Below, piece after piece: positions 34,277 to 42,521 of a stretch of DNA of 54,039 nt. The DNA is from Anaerolineaceae bacterium (GTDB taxonomy: Bacteria > Chloroflexota > Anaerolineae > Anaerolineales > Anaerolineaceae), in assembly GCA_016927865.1 (NCBI GenBank), contig JAFGLU010000144.1, positions 1 through 54,039 of the forward strand. The letters run 5' to 3'. Position 1 is the first letter of the stretch; the number at the start of each line of letters is the position of its first letter. Position numbers and translations under genes: made by a program. The notes under the pieces are model-generated. The model made no database searches. It was not told where the DNA came from and saw only the letters and a program-made list of their open reading frames with translations.

Positions 34277-35581
34277 ATGAAAAATAGAAAAATATCCCGG
34301 CGTGATTTATTGAAGATGGCCGCTTTAGCCAGCGTGGGCGGCGCAGTGGCCTGCGCCCAGGAGGCCACCCGCATCGCCGTTGCGCAGACCTCCACCCCCT
34401 GGCCCCACTCGAATTACCTACCCATGATCACCCGCAGCTCGCCCGAGCCCACCCCCACCACAGTGCCCACGGTAGCGCCCACGGTTGGCCCGGTTCCCAC
34501 GGTAGTGCCCACCGTCCCGCCTCCCAACGGCCTGTCTGGGCGCGTGGCTCACGTCCGCGCCAACGGAGTCACCAACTGGGCCGGAACCGACACCGGTAAT
34601 TATTGGGAGATGGTTGATCAGGTTGTTGTGGATAACATGGTCGACACCGGCCTTAAAAATTTGACCAGCAAGTCCAATCTCACCGACGCCTGGCAGACCC
34701 TGATCCCCAACTACAAAACCGGCGAGAAGATTGCCATCAAGGTAAACTTCAATAATTCCGATGTGGATGGTGACGACAATGGCTGTGAGGGCGGCCCCCA
34801 CATCGATGCGGTCATCGAGCCGGTCAACGCCCTGGTGCGCTCGCTTACGGTTAATTTTGGCGTTCGGGCCAGTGACATCCTGGTCTTCGATTCCCGCCGC
34901 AAGATTCCGCTGCGCTTCTATGATGGTTCCTTGTATCACGTGGGTTTTGGCGAAGACCCCAACAGTTGTGAAAATCAATACCTGACCACCGGTAATTCCA
35001 GCCGAATCGAGTTTCACCACCCAGATGCAAGCTATGATGGCCTGGATGAAGTCTACCTGACCGATTTCATCCTCAACACCCATTACCTGATCAACATGCC
35101 CATCATGAAGCGCCACCACATGTCCGGCATCACCCTGGGCTTCAAAAATCACTTCGGCAGCATCCTGGAACCGTATATGCTCCACGACACCATGTTCCTC
35201 GATCGAGATTTCCGCCAGGATTACAACCCCATGGTGGATATGTATAAAAACCCGCACATTCGCTACAAGACCGTGCTGACCGTGGGTGACGGTTTGTTTG
35301 GCTGCCTGGAAGGCGAGGACAGCCGCCCGCAGGTGTGGTCGACCTTTGAATATCAACCCCCCAAGAGTCTGTTTTTCTCCACTGACCCGGTCGCCATCGA
35401 CTCGGTCATGGCTGATTTCCTGCTGGCCGAACCGGAAGGCAGCAGCAGCCCCATTAACTCCATTCGTTACCTGCAACTGGCCGAAAACGCCGGGCTGGGT
35501 GTCCACGAGCACATAGACGATCCCCACCGCGATGATCCCTACGACAACACAGGTATCACTTACAGCCGGACAAATCTCTAA
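34277..35581 (+). CDS. Tat-exported DUF362 protein
   Basis: This 434-residue protein carries a twin-arginine signal (ISRRDLLKMAALASVGGA), suggesting export in a folded, possibly metal- or cofactor-bearing state. A Thr/Pro/Val linker (about residues 55-95) precedes a DUF362 domain recognised by KIAIKVNFNNSD, ALVRSLTVNFGVRASDILVFDSR, MKRHHMSGITLGFKNHFGS and the final DPVAIDSVMADFLL. DUF362 members are often iron-sulphur proteins of unknown activity; the Cys-rich ferredoxin part of some members is absent. The ATG at 34277 lies behind GAAAGGA. Short palindromic elements flank both sides. Confidence 0.85.
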   Translation: MKNRKISRRDLLKMAALASVGGAVACAQEATRIAVAQTSTPWPHSNYLPMITRSSPEPTPTTVPTVAPTVGPVPTVVPTVPPPNGLSGRVAHVRANGVTNWAGTDTGNYWEMVDQVVVDNMVDTGLKNLTSKSNLTDAWQTLIPNYKTGEKIAIKVNFNNSDVDGDDNGCEGGPHIDAVIEPVNALVRSLTVNFGVRASDILVFDSRRKIPLRFYDGSLYHVGFGEDPNSCENQYLTTGNSSRIEFHHPDASYDGLDEVYLTDFILNTHYLINMPIMKRHHMSGITLGFKNHFGSILEPYMLHDTMFLDRDFRQDYNPMVDMYKNPHIRYKTVLTVGDGLFGCLEGEDSRPQVWSTFEYQPPKSLFFSTDPVAIDSVMADFLLAEPEGSSSPINSIRYLQLAENAGLGVHEHIDDPHRDDPYDNTGITYSRTNL

Positions 35582-35589
35582 TTTGTGAG

Positions 35590-35697
35590 GTACCCCTCGG
35601 AGGGTAGGAAAAGTTTCTGAATTTGAGGTGTGTGTGGGTGCTTTGCACCCCACACACCTCAAATTCAGGCTTCTTCCGCTTCTGGCTGAGTAGTACC
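35590..35697. repeat. Palindromic element copy E9 (full length)
   Basis: The outer ends are GTACCCCTC and GAGTAGTACC. The inner stem pairs 35616-35641 with 35645-35669, with one bulge and one G-T pair, around TTT (tip GCTTTGC). The arm is TCTGAATTTGAGG. It lies between the DUF362 and acyltransferase genes. Confidence 0.85.
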
Positions 35698-35794
35698 ATT
35701 TGTGATACAGTAAAGAGGTGATTGCCTGACAACCACCTCTCTGTTTCTAATTGATGCCGGGCATTTCGGTAATTCGTTTGACAAAGCCGCAACT

Positions 35795-36898
35795 TTGAAC
35801 CGAAAACTCTTCCTGCTCAACGGTCTCGCCATCCAGGCTGTCGTCGCCAACCATGCCTCCGGTTGGGGCATCACCGCCATGTTCTGGTGGGCTCACCGTT
35901 ACCTGCCCGTCGAGTCGCCCAACTTCGACCAACTCGGCTCCGCTTCCTACTGGCTGCTGGTGCTGCTCAAACAACTCACCGTTTTCAGCGTGCCCGCCTT
36001 CCTGTTCGTCTCCGGCGCGTTCATGACCTATGCCGGGCGCGGTACCACCAGCACCCTCAACTGGCGCACCTTGCGCGCCCGCTTGTTGGGTCTGCTTTAC
36101 CCTTACCTGATCTGGTCGCTGGTTTACTTCGTCTGGGTCGGGTTCCGCGACGGCCCTTATTTATGGTGGGAGTATCCCTTAAAACTGCTCACCGGGCAGG
36201 CGGTGGGAGCCTTTTTCTACGTGCCTGTTCTGATTCAACTGCTGGCCATCTCGGTCTGGTTGGTGCGCTGGGCCAGCCGCCGCCCTTATTTGGTTCTGAC
36301 CATTAGCGCAGTCATCCAGTTTGGCTTGCTGGCCCTGCGTTACTACCAGTTGGAGGCCAAACTACCCTGGCTCAGTTACGGCGGCGTCCCAGATTGGCTA
36401 TGCCTGAACTGGATCTTCTTCTTCACCGCCGGGGTGGTGGTCTCTCAAAAGCAGCCCCGCATCGGGCAGGCGTTCAAGCGCTACCGCTGGGTGTTGCCGG
36501 GTCTTCTGTTGCTGGCGGCGGTGGCCGCAGTTCTGGAGCCTGAGTGGCGCGCGCGCCTGAGCGGCATGGAAAGCTGGAAGGGCACTGCCCTGACCCTCTC
36601 CACCACCCTCTACTCCGTCTTGTTCATCCTGACCTACCTTGCTTTTGAGCATATCGAGCTGCCCTTCTCCAAGACTCTCTACATGATGGGGGGCAAATCC
36701 TACGGCATTTACTTGTCTCACATTCTCGTCCTGGAATTGACTGCTCGCGCCATTTATCACCTGGCCCCCTTCATCCTGGCCCATCAAATCATCTTCCAGC
36801 CGCTGCTCATCCTGTCCGGCGTTGCCATTCCCTATCTTCTCATCAGCGGCTTGATGAAATCCCCCTTGCGAGCGACATCTCGATACCTTTTCGGATAA
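35795..36898 (+). CDS. Acyltransferase-3 family membrane O-acyltransferase
   Basis: The protein (367 residues from TTG) has about ten membrane helices and acyltransferase-3 landmarks: a His in the first helix region (LNGLAIQAVVANHASGW), FLFVSGAFM, RLLGLLYPYLIWSL and the late GIYLSHILVLEL. It should acylate, most likely acetylate, an exported polysaccharide. The start is uncertain: TTG at 35795 has no ribosome site, but the frame is open back to a stop at 35711, and a CTG at 35726 has GAGGTG 6 nt upstream. That would add 23 residues (TTTSLFLIDAGHFGNSFDKA). The neighbouring SGNH-like protein may be its periplasmic-side partner. Confidence 0.85.
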   Translation: MNRKLFLLNGLAIQAVVANHASGWGITAMFWWAHRYLPVESPNFDQLGSASYWLLVLLKQLTVFSVPAFLFVSGAFMTYAGRGTTSTLNWRTLRARLLGLLYPYLIWSLVYFVWVGFRDGPYLWWEYPLKLLTGQAVGAFFYVPVLIQLLAISVWLVRWASRRPYLVLTISAVIQFGLLALRYYQLEAKLPWLSYGGVPDWLCLNWIFFFTAGVVVSQKQPRIGQAFKRYRWVLPGLLLLAAVAAVLEPEWRARLSGMESWKGTALTLSTTLYSVLFILTYLAFEHIELPFSKTLYMMGGKSYGIYLSHILVLELTARAIYHLAPFILAHQIIFQPLLILSGVAIPYLLISGLMKSPLRATSRYLFG

Positions 36899-36901
36899 GG
36901 T

Positions 36902-37010
36902 GTAACTACTCAGACCCTGGTAGAAATGCCCCGAATTTGTGGTGTTTGGCGGGGCTTTGCCCCGCCAAACACCACAAATTCGGGAACTTCCCTATCTGTT
37001 GAGCAATTAC
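36902..37010. repeat. Palindromic element copy E10 (full length, perfect 26-bp stem)
   Basis: The outer ends are GTAACTACTCAG and TTGAGCAATTAC. A perfect 26-bp inner stem pairs 36930-36955 with 36959-36984 around TTT (tip GCTTTGC). The arm starts CCCGAATTTGTGG. The SGNH gene start is 66 bases after the stem. Confidence 0.92.
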
Positions 37011-37049
37011 CAGTTTAGCTCTTTTCCGCAACCGTACCCGGAGGAAACG

Positions 37050-37976
37050 TTGAAAACCGTGCGTGTATTAAAATTTAACCTTCCGCTTTGGCTGGTAGTC
37101 ACCGGCCTGATGGGAGGGCTGCTTGTGGTTGGCGTGGGCGCCTATCGGCTGATCAGCGGGCGCCCGCTGGGGCTGCGCAGTTGGGTGAGCACCCAAATCT
37201 ACTTTGCCTCCAGCAATCTCAAAGTATTGGCCGATCAAAAGAACGTCTCTTCGCTCAACCAGGGCGAATTCACCAACCTGATCTTCTTACATCATTCGGT
37301 CGGTGACAACATCATCTCGCAGGGCGGCCTGCGCGACCTGCTGACCCAGTCCGGAATCTACATGACCGACCAGGATTACATCGAATACGGCCTGAGCGGC
37401 CCGGACGGCGCCTTCCGCGGCTACACGTTGAACGTTCCCGATGACAACACCGACCCCGACGGGCTGGCGCGCATCTTCAACCAGCCCCGGCTGCCTCTGC
37501 CGCTCAATGCCTTCAGCGGGTTGATGCAGTATGAAGTCGTCATGATGAAGTCCTGCTTCCCGGCCAACTATATTTATAGCGCCGAGCAGGTGGCTCAGTA
37601 CAAAGACTATTACCTGTCCATCCGCGAGCGGATTGACGCAACCCCCGATCGTTTCTTTATCCTGCTCACCATCCCGCCCCTCAATGTGGCCGAAACCAAT
37701 CCCGCCGACGCAGCGCGGGCTCGCGAGGTGGCGGAATGGATGACCTCGCCGGAATTCACCGCCGGGCACCCCAACATGGCGGTTTTTGACCTGTACGGCT
37801 TTTTGGCGGGTGACGATCCGACCAAATCCGATTACAATGCGTTGAAAGCGGAATATTCAGACGGTACCGACTCTCACCCCAACGCCCTGGCGAATGCTGA
37901 GGTCGCGCCGGTTTTGGCTGAGTTCATCCGCCAGTCGATTGAAACCTACCGCTCTTCATGGCAGGCAGGGAATTAG
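37050..37976 (+). CDS. Membrane-anchored SGNH-hydrolase-like protein
   Basis: This 308-residue protein has one N-terminal membrane helix (LPLWLVVTGLMGGLLVVGVG) and an extracytoplasmic domain. The FLHHSVGDN motif looks like the SGNH nucleophile block, and the late DGTDSHPNALAN supplies the Asp-x-His pair expected in this fold. Such proteins often deacetylate or acetylate surface glycans, and this one follows an acyltransferase-3 gene. The exact family was not recognised. TTG at 37050 is preferred because GGAGG ends 5 nt before it; frames reaching further upstream run into the palindromic element. Confidence 0.72.
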   Translation: MKTVRVLKFNLPLWLVVTGLMGGLLVVGVGAYRLISGRPLGLRSWVSTQIYFASSNLKVLADQKNVSSLNQGEFTNLIFLHHSVGDNIISQGGLRDLLTQSGIYMTDQDYIEYGLSGPDGAFRGYTLNVPDDNTDPDGLARIFNQPRLPLPLNAFSGLMQYEVVMMKSCFPANYIYSAEQVAQYKDYYLSIRERIDATPDRFFILLTIPPLNVAETNPADAARAREVAEWMTSPEFTAGHPNMAVFDLYGFLAGDDPTKSDYNALKAEYSDGTDSHPNALANAEVAPVLAEFIRQSIETYRSSWQAGN

Positions 37977-38021
37977 GTGTTTTCTTTCCCTTTCGCGGGC
38001 AGTACCAGGAAAAAACAGATC

Positions 38022-39479
38022 ATGAATTCTCTTTTCAGGCGAATTGCGGGCTGTCTCTTGTTGGTGGGTTTGCTGGCCGGTTCCCATCCGTTGAGCGCTG
38101 CCGCCAACTCGGGGGTTACCTGGGGCGATCCCGTGCGCCTGTCCGATCCCAACATTGAGGCGGGACAACCCGCCCTGGCCGTGGATTTATCCGGCGTGGT
38201 GCACGTGGTTTGGAGCCAGACCGATGAGGTTGCGCTAAGGCCGGTGGGTGAGGGCGATACGATCTACTATTCGTCCTTTGACGGCGAAAATTGGAGTCGC
38301 CCGCTTGATATCGTCGTGGCTGGCCAGGGCCTGGCTGCCCAGTTTCCCGAGATCACCGTCACCCCCAACGGCTATCTGCATTTGGTGTATGGCACGGGCG
38401 GAACCGTCTCTGCTTTGATGCACACCAGCGTGCATGTGCGCCAGGCCCGCGATATCTACGCCTGGTCCAAACCCTCGGCCATTGCCTCTCCGGCGCAAGG
38501 CCAGCATTCGTTTGTCTCCGACAGCCGTGGCTACATCTACCTGGCCTACGCCGACTTTTACACCAAGAACATCAATTTCCTCATGTCCAAGGACAACGGC
38601 GAGACTTGGGGTCGCGAGTTGGAGGTATCGGCTGGGTTGCAGCGTCCCGACGAATTCGGCATTTACCCTCGCCTGGCAATCAGCGAATCGGGGCGCATTC
38701 ATTTGGTCTGGAACGTGCTGCCCTGGCCGGGCCGCCTGGCGTACTATACCCATTCGGATGACGATGGCCAGACCTGGAGCGAGCCCTGGTTGTTTGACAG
38801 CAGCGGCAGCAGCGCCTATCGCCAGGGCTTCGGCCCTATCGTCCCCGATATTCAAACCTATGGCGGCAACCAGGTACACATCCTCTGGGATGGCGCGCCC
38901 ACGGTCGAACGCAATCACATCTACTCGCTGGATGACGGTGAAAGCTGGTCCCAGCCGACCATCGTTTTCCCCGAGCTCAGCCAAACCGGTCGAGCCGGGT
39001 GGAATGAAATGGCCTTTGATGCAGGTGGCATTCTCCATGCAGTCAGCATCATCGGCCCCCTGCATGCCAGTTGGGACGGGCTGGGCTGGAGCGCATCGCA
39101 GGATATCGCCCTCCGCGCTTACACGGGGGATGGCGAGATGATGCGCATTAAGGTGGGCCTGGGCAACCAGGTGCATGTGCTCTGGCTGGACCGCAATGTT
39201 TCGCCGTTCACGGTTTGGTACGTGCGTGGTCGATCCGGCGCGGCGGCGGTTGCCCCGCTTGCCATCCCCGATCCGCTGCCCCAGGCTGCGCCCGCCGGCC
39301 CCACGCCCACCACTGCCCCTGCGCTGCCCGAGCCAACCCCCACGTTGGACCTGGGCGAGCCGGAGGAAAATATCCGTCCGTACTCGCCGGGTAAAGCGAT
39401 TGCTGTGGGCCTGATCCCGGTCCTATTGATTATTGCCACGGCTGCCGCGGTGGTCATCAAAAAACGCAGCGCTGTTTAA
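38022..39479 (+). CDS. Secreted BNR-repeat protein with C-terminal membrane anchor (shorter paralogue)
   Basis: This 485-residue protein has a signal peptide (about residues 1-25) and BNR/Asp-box-like blades (SSFDGENWSRPLD, SKDNGETWGRELE, SDDDGQTWSEPW, SLDDGESWSQP). A Pro/Thr linker (about 415-440) is followed by a transmembrane helix (AIAVGLIPVLLIIATAAAVV) and the basic end IKKRSAV. It shares its architecture with the 897-residue protein at 26957, so the pair looks like a duplicated surface-binding family. The ATG at 38022 has AGGAAA about 10 nt upstream; a GTG at 37977 lacks support. Confidence 0.8.
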   Translation: MNSLFRRIAGCLLLVGLLAGSHPLSAAANSGVTWGDPVRLSDPNIEAGQPALAVDLSGVVHVVWSQTDEVALRPVGEGDTIYYSSFDGENWSRPLDIVVAGQGLAAQFPEITVTPNGYLHLVYGTGGTVSALMHTSVHVRQARDIYAWSKPSAIASPAQGQHSFVSDSRGYIYLAYADFYTKNINFLMSKDNGETWGRELEVSAGLQRPDEFGIYPRLAISESGRIHLVWNVLPWPGRLAYYTHSDDDGQTWSEPWLFDSSGSSAYRQGFGPIVPDIQTYGGNQVHILWDGAPTVERNHIYSLDDGESWSQPTIVFPELSQTGRAGWNEMAFDAGGILHAVSIIGPLHASWDGLGWSASQDIALRAYTGDGEMMRIKVGLGNQVHVLWLDRNVSPFTVWYVRGRSGAAAVAPLAIPDPLPQAAPAGPTPTTAPALPEPTPTLDLGEPEENIRPYSPGKAIAVGLIPVLLIIATAAAVVIKKRSAV

Positions 39480-39521
39480 CGACAGTCTCGCAGACACTTC
39501 AGTAAGGAAAACCAATCGTTT

Positions 39522-40310
39522 ATGGAACTCGTTGACGGTATCAAAGAATTAGCGAAATATCGCGAACTGCTGTGGGTTTGGTCGGGGCGTGAGCTCAAGG
39601 CCCGCTACAAGCAGTCCTTTTTTGGCTTTGCCTGGGCGGTTTTTCAGCCCATTGCGCTGACCCTGGCGTTTGTGGTGGCCTTCTCTTACTTCATCAAAAT
39701 TCCCTCCGATGGGATTCCTTATCCAATTTTCAGTTACAGCGCCATGCTGCCGTGGACCTTCTTCGTGCGCGGGTTGAGCCTGGGCATTCCCAGCATCGTG
39801 CAGAACATGAACCTGGTCACCAAAATCTACCTGCCCCGCATGATCTTCCCCCTGGCGTCCATCATGACCAGCTTCGTCGATTATCTGTGCGGTCTGGTTG
39901 TGTTCATCGGCATGATGATCGCCTACCGTGTCGAGCTGACCCCCGCCATGCTTTTCATCCCGGTCTTGTTCCTCATCCAGATCATCTTGATGGTCGGCCT
40001 CACCCTGGGCGCTTCTGCCTTGAACGTGTATTACCGCGATATCTCCCAGATGGTGCCCATCCTGCTGCAGTTGTGGATGTACGCTTCTCCCATCATTTAC
40101 CCGCTTTCCCAGGTGCCCGAATGGCTGCGCCCCTACTACATGCTCAACCCCATGGCGGTACTATTGAATGGCTACCGCGAAGTGCTGTTCTTCAACCGCC
40201 TGCCGGACCTCTGGCAAGTTGGGCTGGCCCTGGCTGTATCCCTGGTTGTGCTCATTATCGGTTATTCCATCTTCAAGAAAGTCGAGGCCCGCTTTGCAGA
40301 CATCATCTGA
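39522..40310 (+). CDS. wzm: Polysaccharide ABC transporter, permease (Wzm/TagG type)
   Basis: This 262-residue membrane protein of the ABC-2 family has GRELKARYKQSFFGFAWAVF, a signature of O-antigen and teichoic-acid exporters. Six helices and NVYYRDISQMVPILLQLWMYASPIIYPL follow. With the downstream ATPase it should move a complete lipid-linked glycan across the membrane. Its last codons overlap the ATPase gene by 17 bases. It opens a compact operon of six overlapping or nearly abutting genes running to 44934. AAGGAAAA precedes the ATG. Confidence 0.92.
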   Translation: MELVDGIKELAKYRELLWVWSGRELKARYKQSFFGFAWAVFQPIALTLAFVVAFSYFIKIPSDGIPYPIFSYSAMLPWTFFVRGLSLGIPSIVQNMNLVTKIYLPRMIFPLASIMTSFVDYLCGLVVFIGMMIAYRVELTPAMLFIPVLFLIQIILMVGLTLGASALNVYYRDISQMVPILLQLWMYASPIIYPLSQVPEWLRPYYMLNPMAVLLNGYREVLFFNRLPDLWQVGLALAVSLVVLIIGYSIFKKVEARFADII

Positions 40311-41559
40311 TGCCACCATCGCTGTTCATGTAGACGACATTTCTAAGCAGTACCGCCTGGGCACGGCTCGTTCCAGCATTCGCGAGGTGTTTTCGGGCGT
40401 GGGGCGCAAAATCCTAGGCAAACCCAGTGCTGATGCCGCCGGCAGCTTTTGGGCGCTGCGCAACGTGAGCTTTGACGTCAAGCGCGGCGAGGCCTTGGGC
40501 ATCATTGGGGCCAACGGGGCCGGCAAGACCACCATCCTCAAGATCCTCTCACGCATCACCAAACCCACCGAAGGGGATATCCAGTTGTTTGGGCGCTTCT
40601 CGTCGCTCATCGAACTGGGCGCGGGCTTTCACCCCGAGCTCACCGGGCGGGAGAACGTCTTGCTCAACGGGGTCATTTTGGGCCTCAGCCAAAAGGAAGT
40701 CCGCAAGCGCTTTGACCAGATTGTGGCCTTTTCGGAGTTGGAGCGCTTCATCGACATGCCCGTCAAGCGCTACTCATCGGGCATGTTCGCCCGGCTGGGT
40801 TTTGCCGTCGCCGCTCACGTGGACCCCGACATCATGCTGGTCGACGAGGTCCTGGCCGTCGGCGATATGAGCTTTCAACAAAAATGCTACGACCTGCTCA
40901 CCCGTTTTGTGCGCTCGGGAAAGACCACCGTGTTCATCTCCCACAACCTGTTTGTGATCGAGCAGCTCTGTGACCGCGTCGTCTGGTTGGAGCGCGGGCA
41001 GGTGAAGATGGACGACATTCCCCAGCGCGTGCTCAGCGGCTACCTGGATAGCCAGGAGCAGCGCATTTTGGAGGCCGCGGGCAAGGTGGAAGCCGAAGGC
41101 AGCCAGGACTTGTGGATTACGGGCGTAGACACCCTGGACGCCGAGGGCAAAGAGCGCGACTGGTTCGCGCCGGATGAGGATATCGTCGTGCGGGTGCGTT
41201 ACGCTACCAAGGGTGTGGTCGAGCGCCCTCACTTTGTCGTCTCGATCTCAGACGGGCAGGGCGGCTCGCCGTTGATCATCGCCAGCATGCTGGTGGATAG
41301 TGCCGCCCCCTCCCAGGTGGAAGGCGCGGGCGAAATGCTGTGCCACTTCCGCTCGGTGCCCCTGCGCCAGCGCGCGTACCTGATCTGGGGCGAGGTCTAC
41401 GACGCCGACCGCACCCGCCTGCTGGTCAATTGGCAGCGCCTGGGCAGCTTCCGGGTAGTCGATGAAAGCATCGACGCCGGTCAGGCCGCCCGCGGCAGCA
41501 TCCGCCACTCTCGCACCGATGCGCCCATCCGGGTGCCCTACGAATGGAAGCAGAAATGA
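40294..41559 (+). CDS. wzt: Polysaccharide ABC transporter, ATPase with glycan-binding C-terminal domain (Wzt type)
   Basis: This 421-residue protein has a nucleotide-binding domain with Walker A GANGAGKTT (72-80), the degenerate signature RYSSGM (about 159-164), Walker B IMLVDEVLAVGD (about 181) and a switch His in FISHN. A C-terminal domain (about 280-421, DLWITGVDTLD onward) corresponds to the Wzt carbohydrate-binding domain that recognises the capped O-antigen end. Its presence suggests the exported chain carries a terminal modification. The TTG at 40294 lies behind GAGG and overlaps the permease gene by 17 bases; longer extensions are out-of-frame readings of the permease. The stop overlaps the next gene as ATGA. 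Confidence 0.9.
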   Translation: MQTSSDATIAVHVDDISKQYRLGTARSSIREVFSGVGRKILGKPSADAAGSFWALRNVSFDVKRGEALGIIGANGAGKTTILKILSRITKPTEGDIQLFGRFSSLIELGAGFHPELTGRENVLLNGVILGLSQKEVRKRFDQIVAFSELERFIDMPVKRYSSGMFARLGFAVAAHVDPDIMLVDEVLAVGDMSFQQKCYDLLTRFVRSGKTTVFISHNLFVIEQLCDRVVWLERGQVKMDDIPQRVLSGYLDSQEQRILEAAGKVEAEGSQDLWITGVDTLDAEGKERDWFAPDEDIVVRVRYATKGVVERPHFVVSISDGQGGSPLIIASMLVDSAAPSQVEGAGEMLCHFRSVPLRQRAYLIWGEVYDADRTRLLVNWQRLGSFRVVDESIDAGQAARGSIRHSRTDAPIRVPYEWKQK

Positions 41560-42521
41560 CGCATTCTGTGCCCGCCCTCACCATTGTCGTTCCAGTTTAC
41601 AACAGCGAAGGCTCGCTGCCCTTGCTGGTCGAGCGCCTGGAGACTGTCCTGCCGCAAATTGCCGGGGCATATGAACTGATCCTGGTCAATGACGGCAGCC
41701 GCGACCGCAGTTGGCAGGTCATCCAGCAGCTCAGCGCGGGGCGGCCCTGGCTGCGCGGCATCTGCATGATGCGCAACTTTGGTCAGCACAACGCGCTGCT
41801 GTGCGGCATCCGCGCCGCCACCCATCCCATCATCATTACGATGGATGACGACTTGCAGCACCCCCCGGAAGAAATCCCCTTGCTGCTGGCCAAACTGGCC
41901 GAGGGCTATGACGTGGTTTATGGCACTCCCAGGGAGATGCCCCATTCGCTGGTGCGCAACCTGTTGTCTCGCTTCACCAAGCGCGCCCTGGCCAGCGCGA
42001 TGGGCATTCGCGATATTGGCAACATCAGCGCCTTCCGCGCATTGCGCACCGACCTGCGCAATGCCTTTGTCGGCTTCCAAAGCCCCAACCTGCTCCTGGA
42101 TGTGCTCCTTTCCTGGGGTACCACCCGCTTCGGCACCCAAATCGTTGAGCACAAACCGCGCCTCATCGGCAAGTCCAACTATAACTTTGGCAGGCTCTTC
42201 AACCAGGCCATGCTCATCCTCACCGGATTCAGCACCGCCCCCCTGCGTCTGGCCAGCATGATGGGTTTTGTGATGGCCGTCTTTGGTATCGGCGTGCTGC
42301 TCTATGTGGTCGTCCGCGCTGTCATCGAGAAGAGCGTGCCCGGTTTCCCCTTCCTGGCTTCCATCATCGCCATCTTCTCCGGCGCGCAGCTCTTCGCCCT
42401 GGGCATCTTTGGCGAATACCTGGGCCGCATGTTCAACCGCAGCATGGATCGCCCTACCTATGTCGTCAAAGAGCAGATTGGCGCGAAGGAAGATTCCAAA
42501 CCCTTACCCGGTAATTCATAA
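41556..42521 (+). CDS. GT2 bactoprenol glucosyltransferase-like (GtrB/ArnC type)
   Basis: This 321-residue enzyme has the GT2 start TIVVPVYNSEGSLPLL, DGSRDRSW, the DDDLQHPPEE metal motif and two C-terminal membrane helices (about residues 228-305), ending in GEYLGRMFNRSMDRPTYVVKE. These are marks of undecaprenyl-phosphate glycosyltransferases such as GtrB and ArnC, which load one sugar for later transfer outside the membrane. Its ATG overlaps the Wzt stop as ATGA; an in-frame ATG four codons upstream is possible but weaker. Its product could serve the GT-C enzyme at 50866. Confidence 0.9.
   Translation: MTHSVPALTIVVPVYNSEGSLPLLVERLETVLPQIAGAYELILVNDGSRDRSWQVIQQLSAGRPWLRGICMMRNFGQHNALLCGIRAATHPIIITMDDDLQHPPEEIPLLLAKLAEGYDVVYGTPREMPHSLVRNLLSRFTKRALASAMGIRDIGNISAFRALRTDLRNAFVGFQSPNLLLDVLLSWGTTRFGTQIVEHKPRLIGKSNYNFGRLFNQAMLILTGFSTAPLRLASMMGFVMAVFGIGVLLYVVVRAVIEKSVPGFPFLASIIAIFSGAQLFALGIFGEYLGRMFNRSMDRPTYVVKEQIGAKEDSKPLPGNS

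Noticed and set aside
1881..37010. Palindromic elements as simple rho-independent terminators
   Set aside because: The stems are much longer than terminators, most lack a T-run, they carry conserved outer ends, and several lie closer to the next start codon than to the previous stop.
26957..39479. Exosortase/PEP-CTERM system
   Set aside because: The anchored proteins have a C-terminal helix and basic tail but no PEP motif, and no exosortase gene is present in the window.
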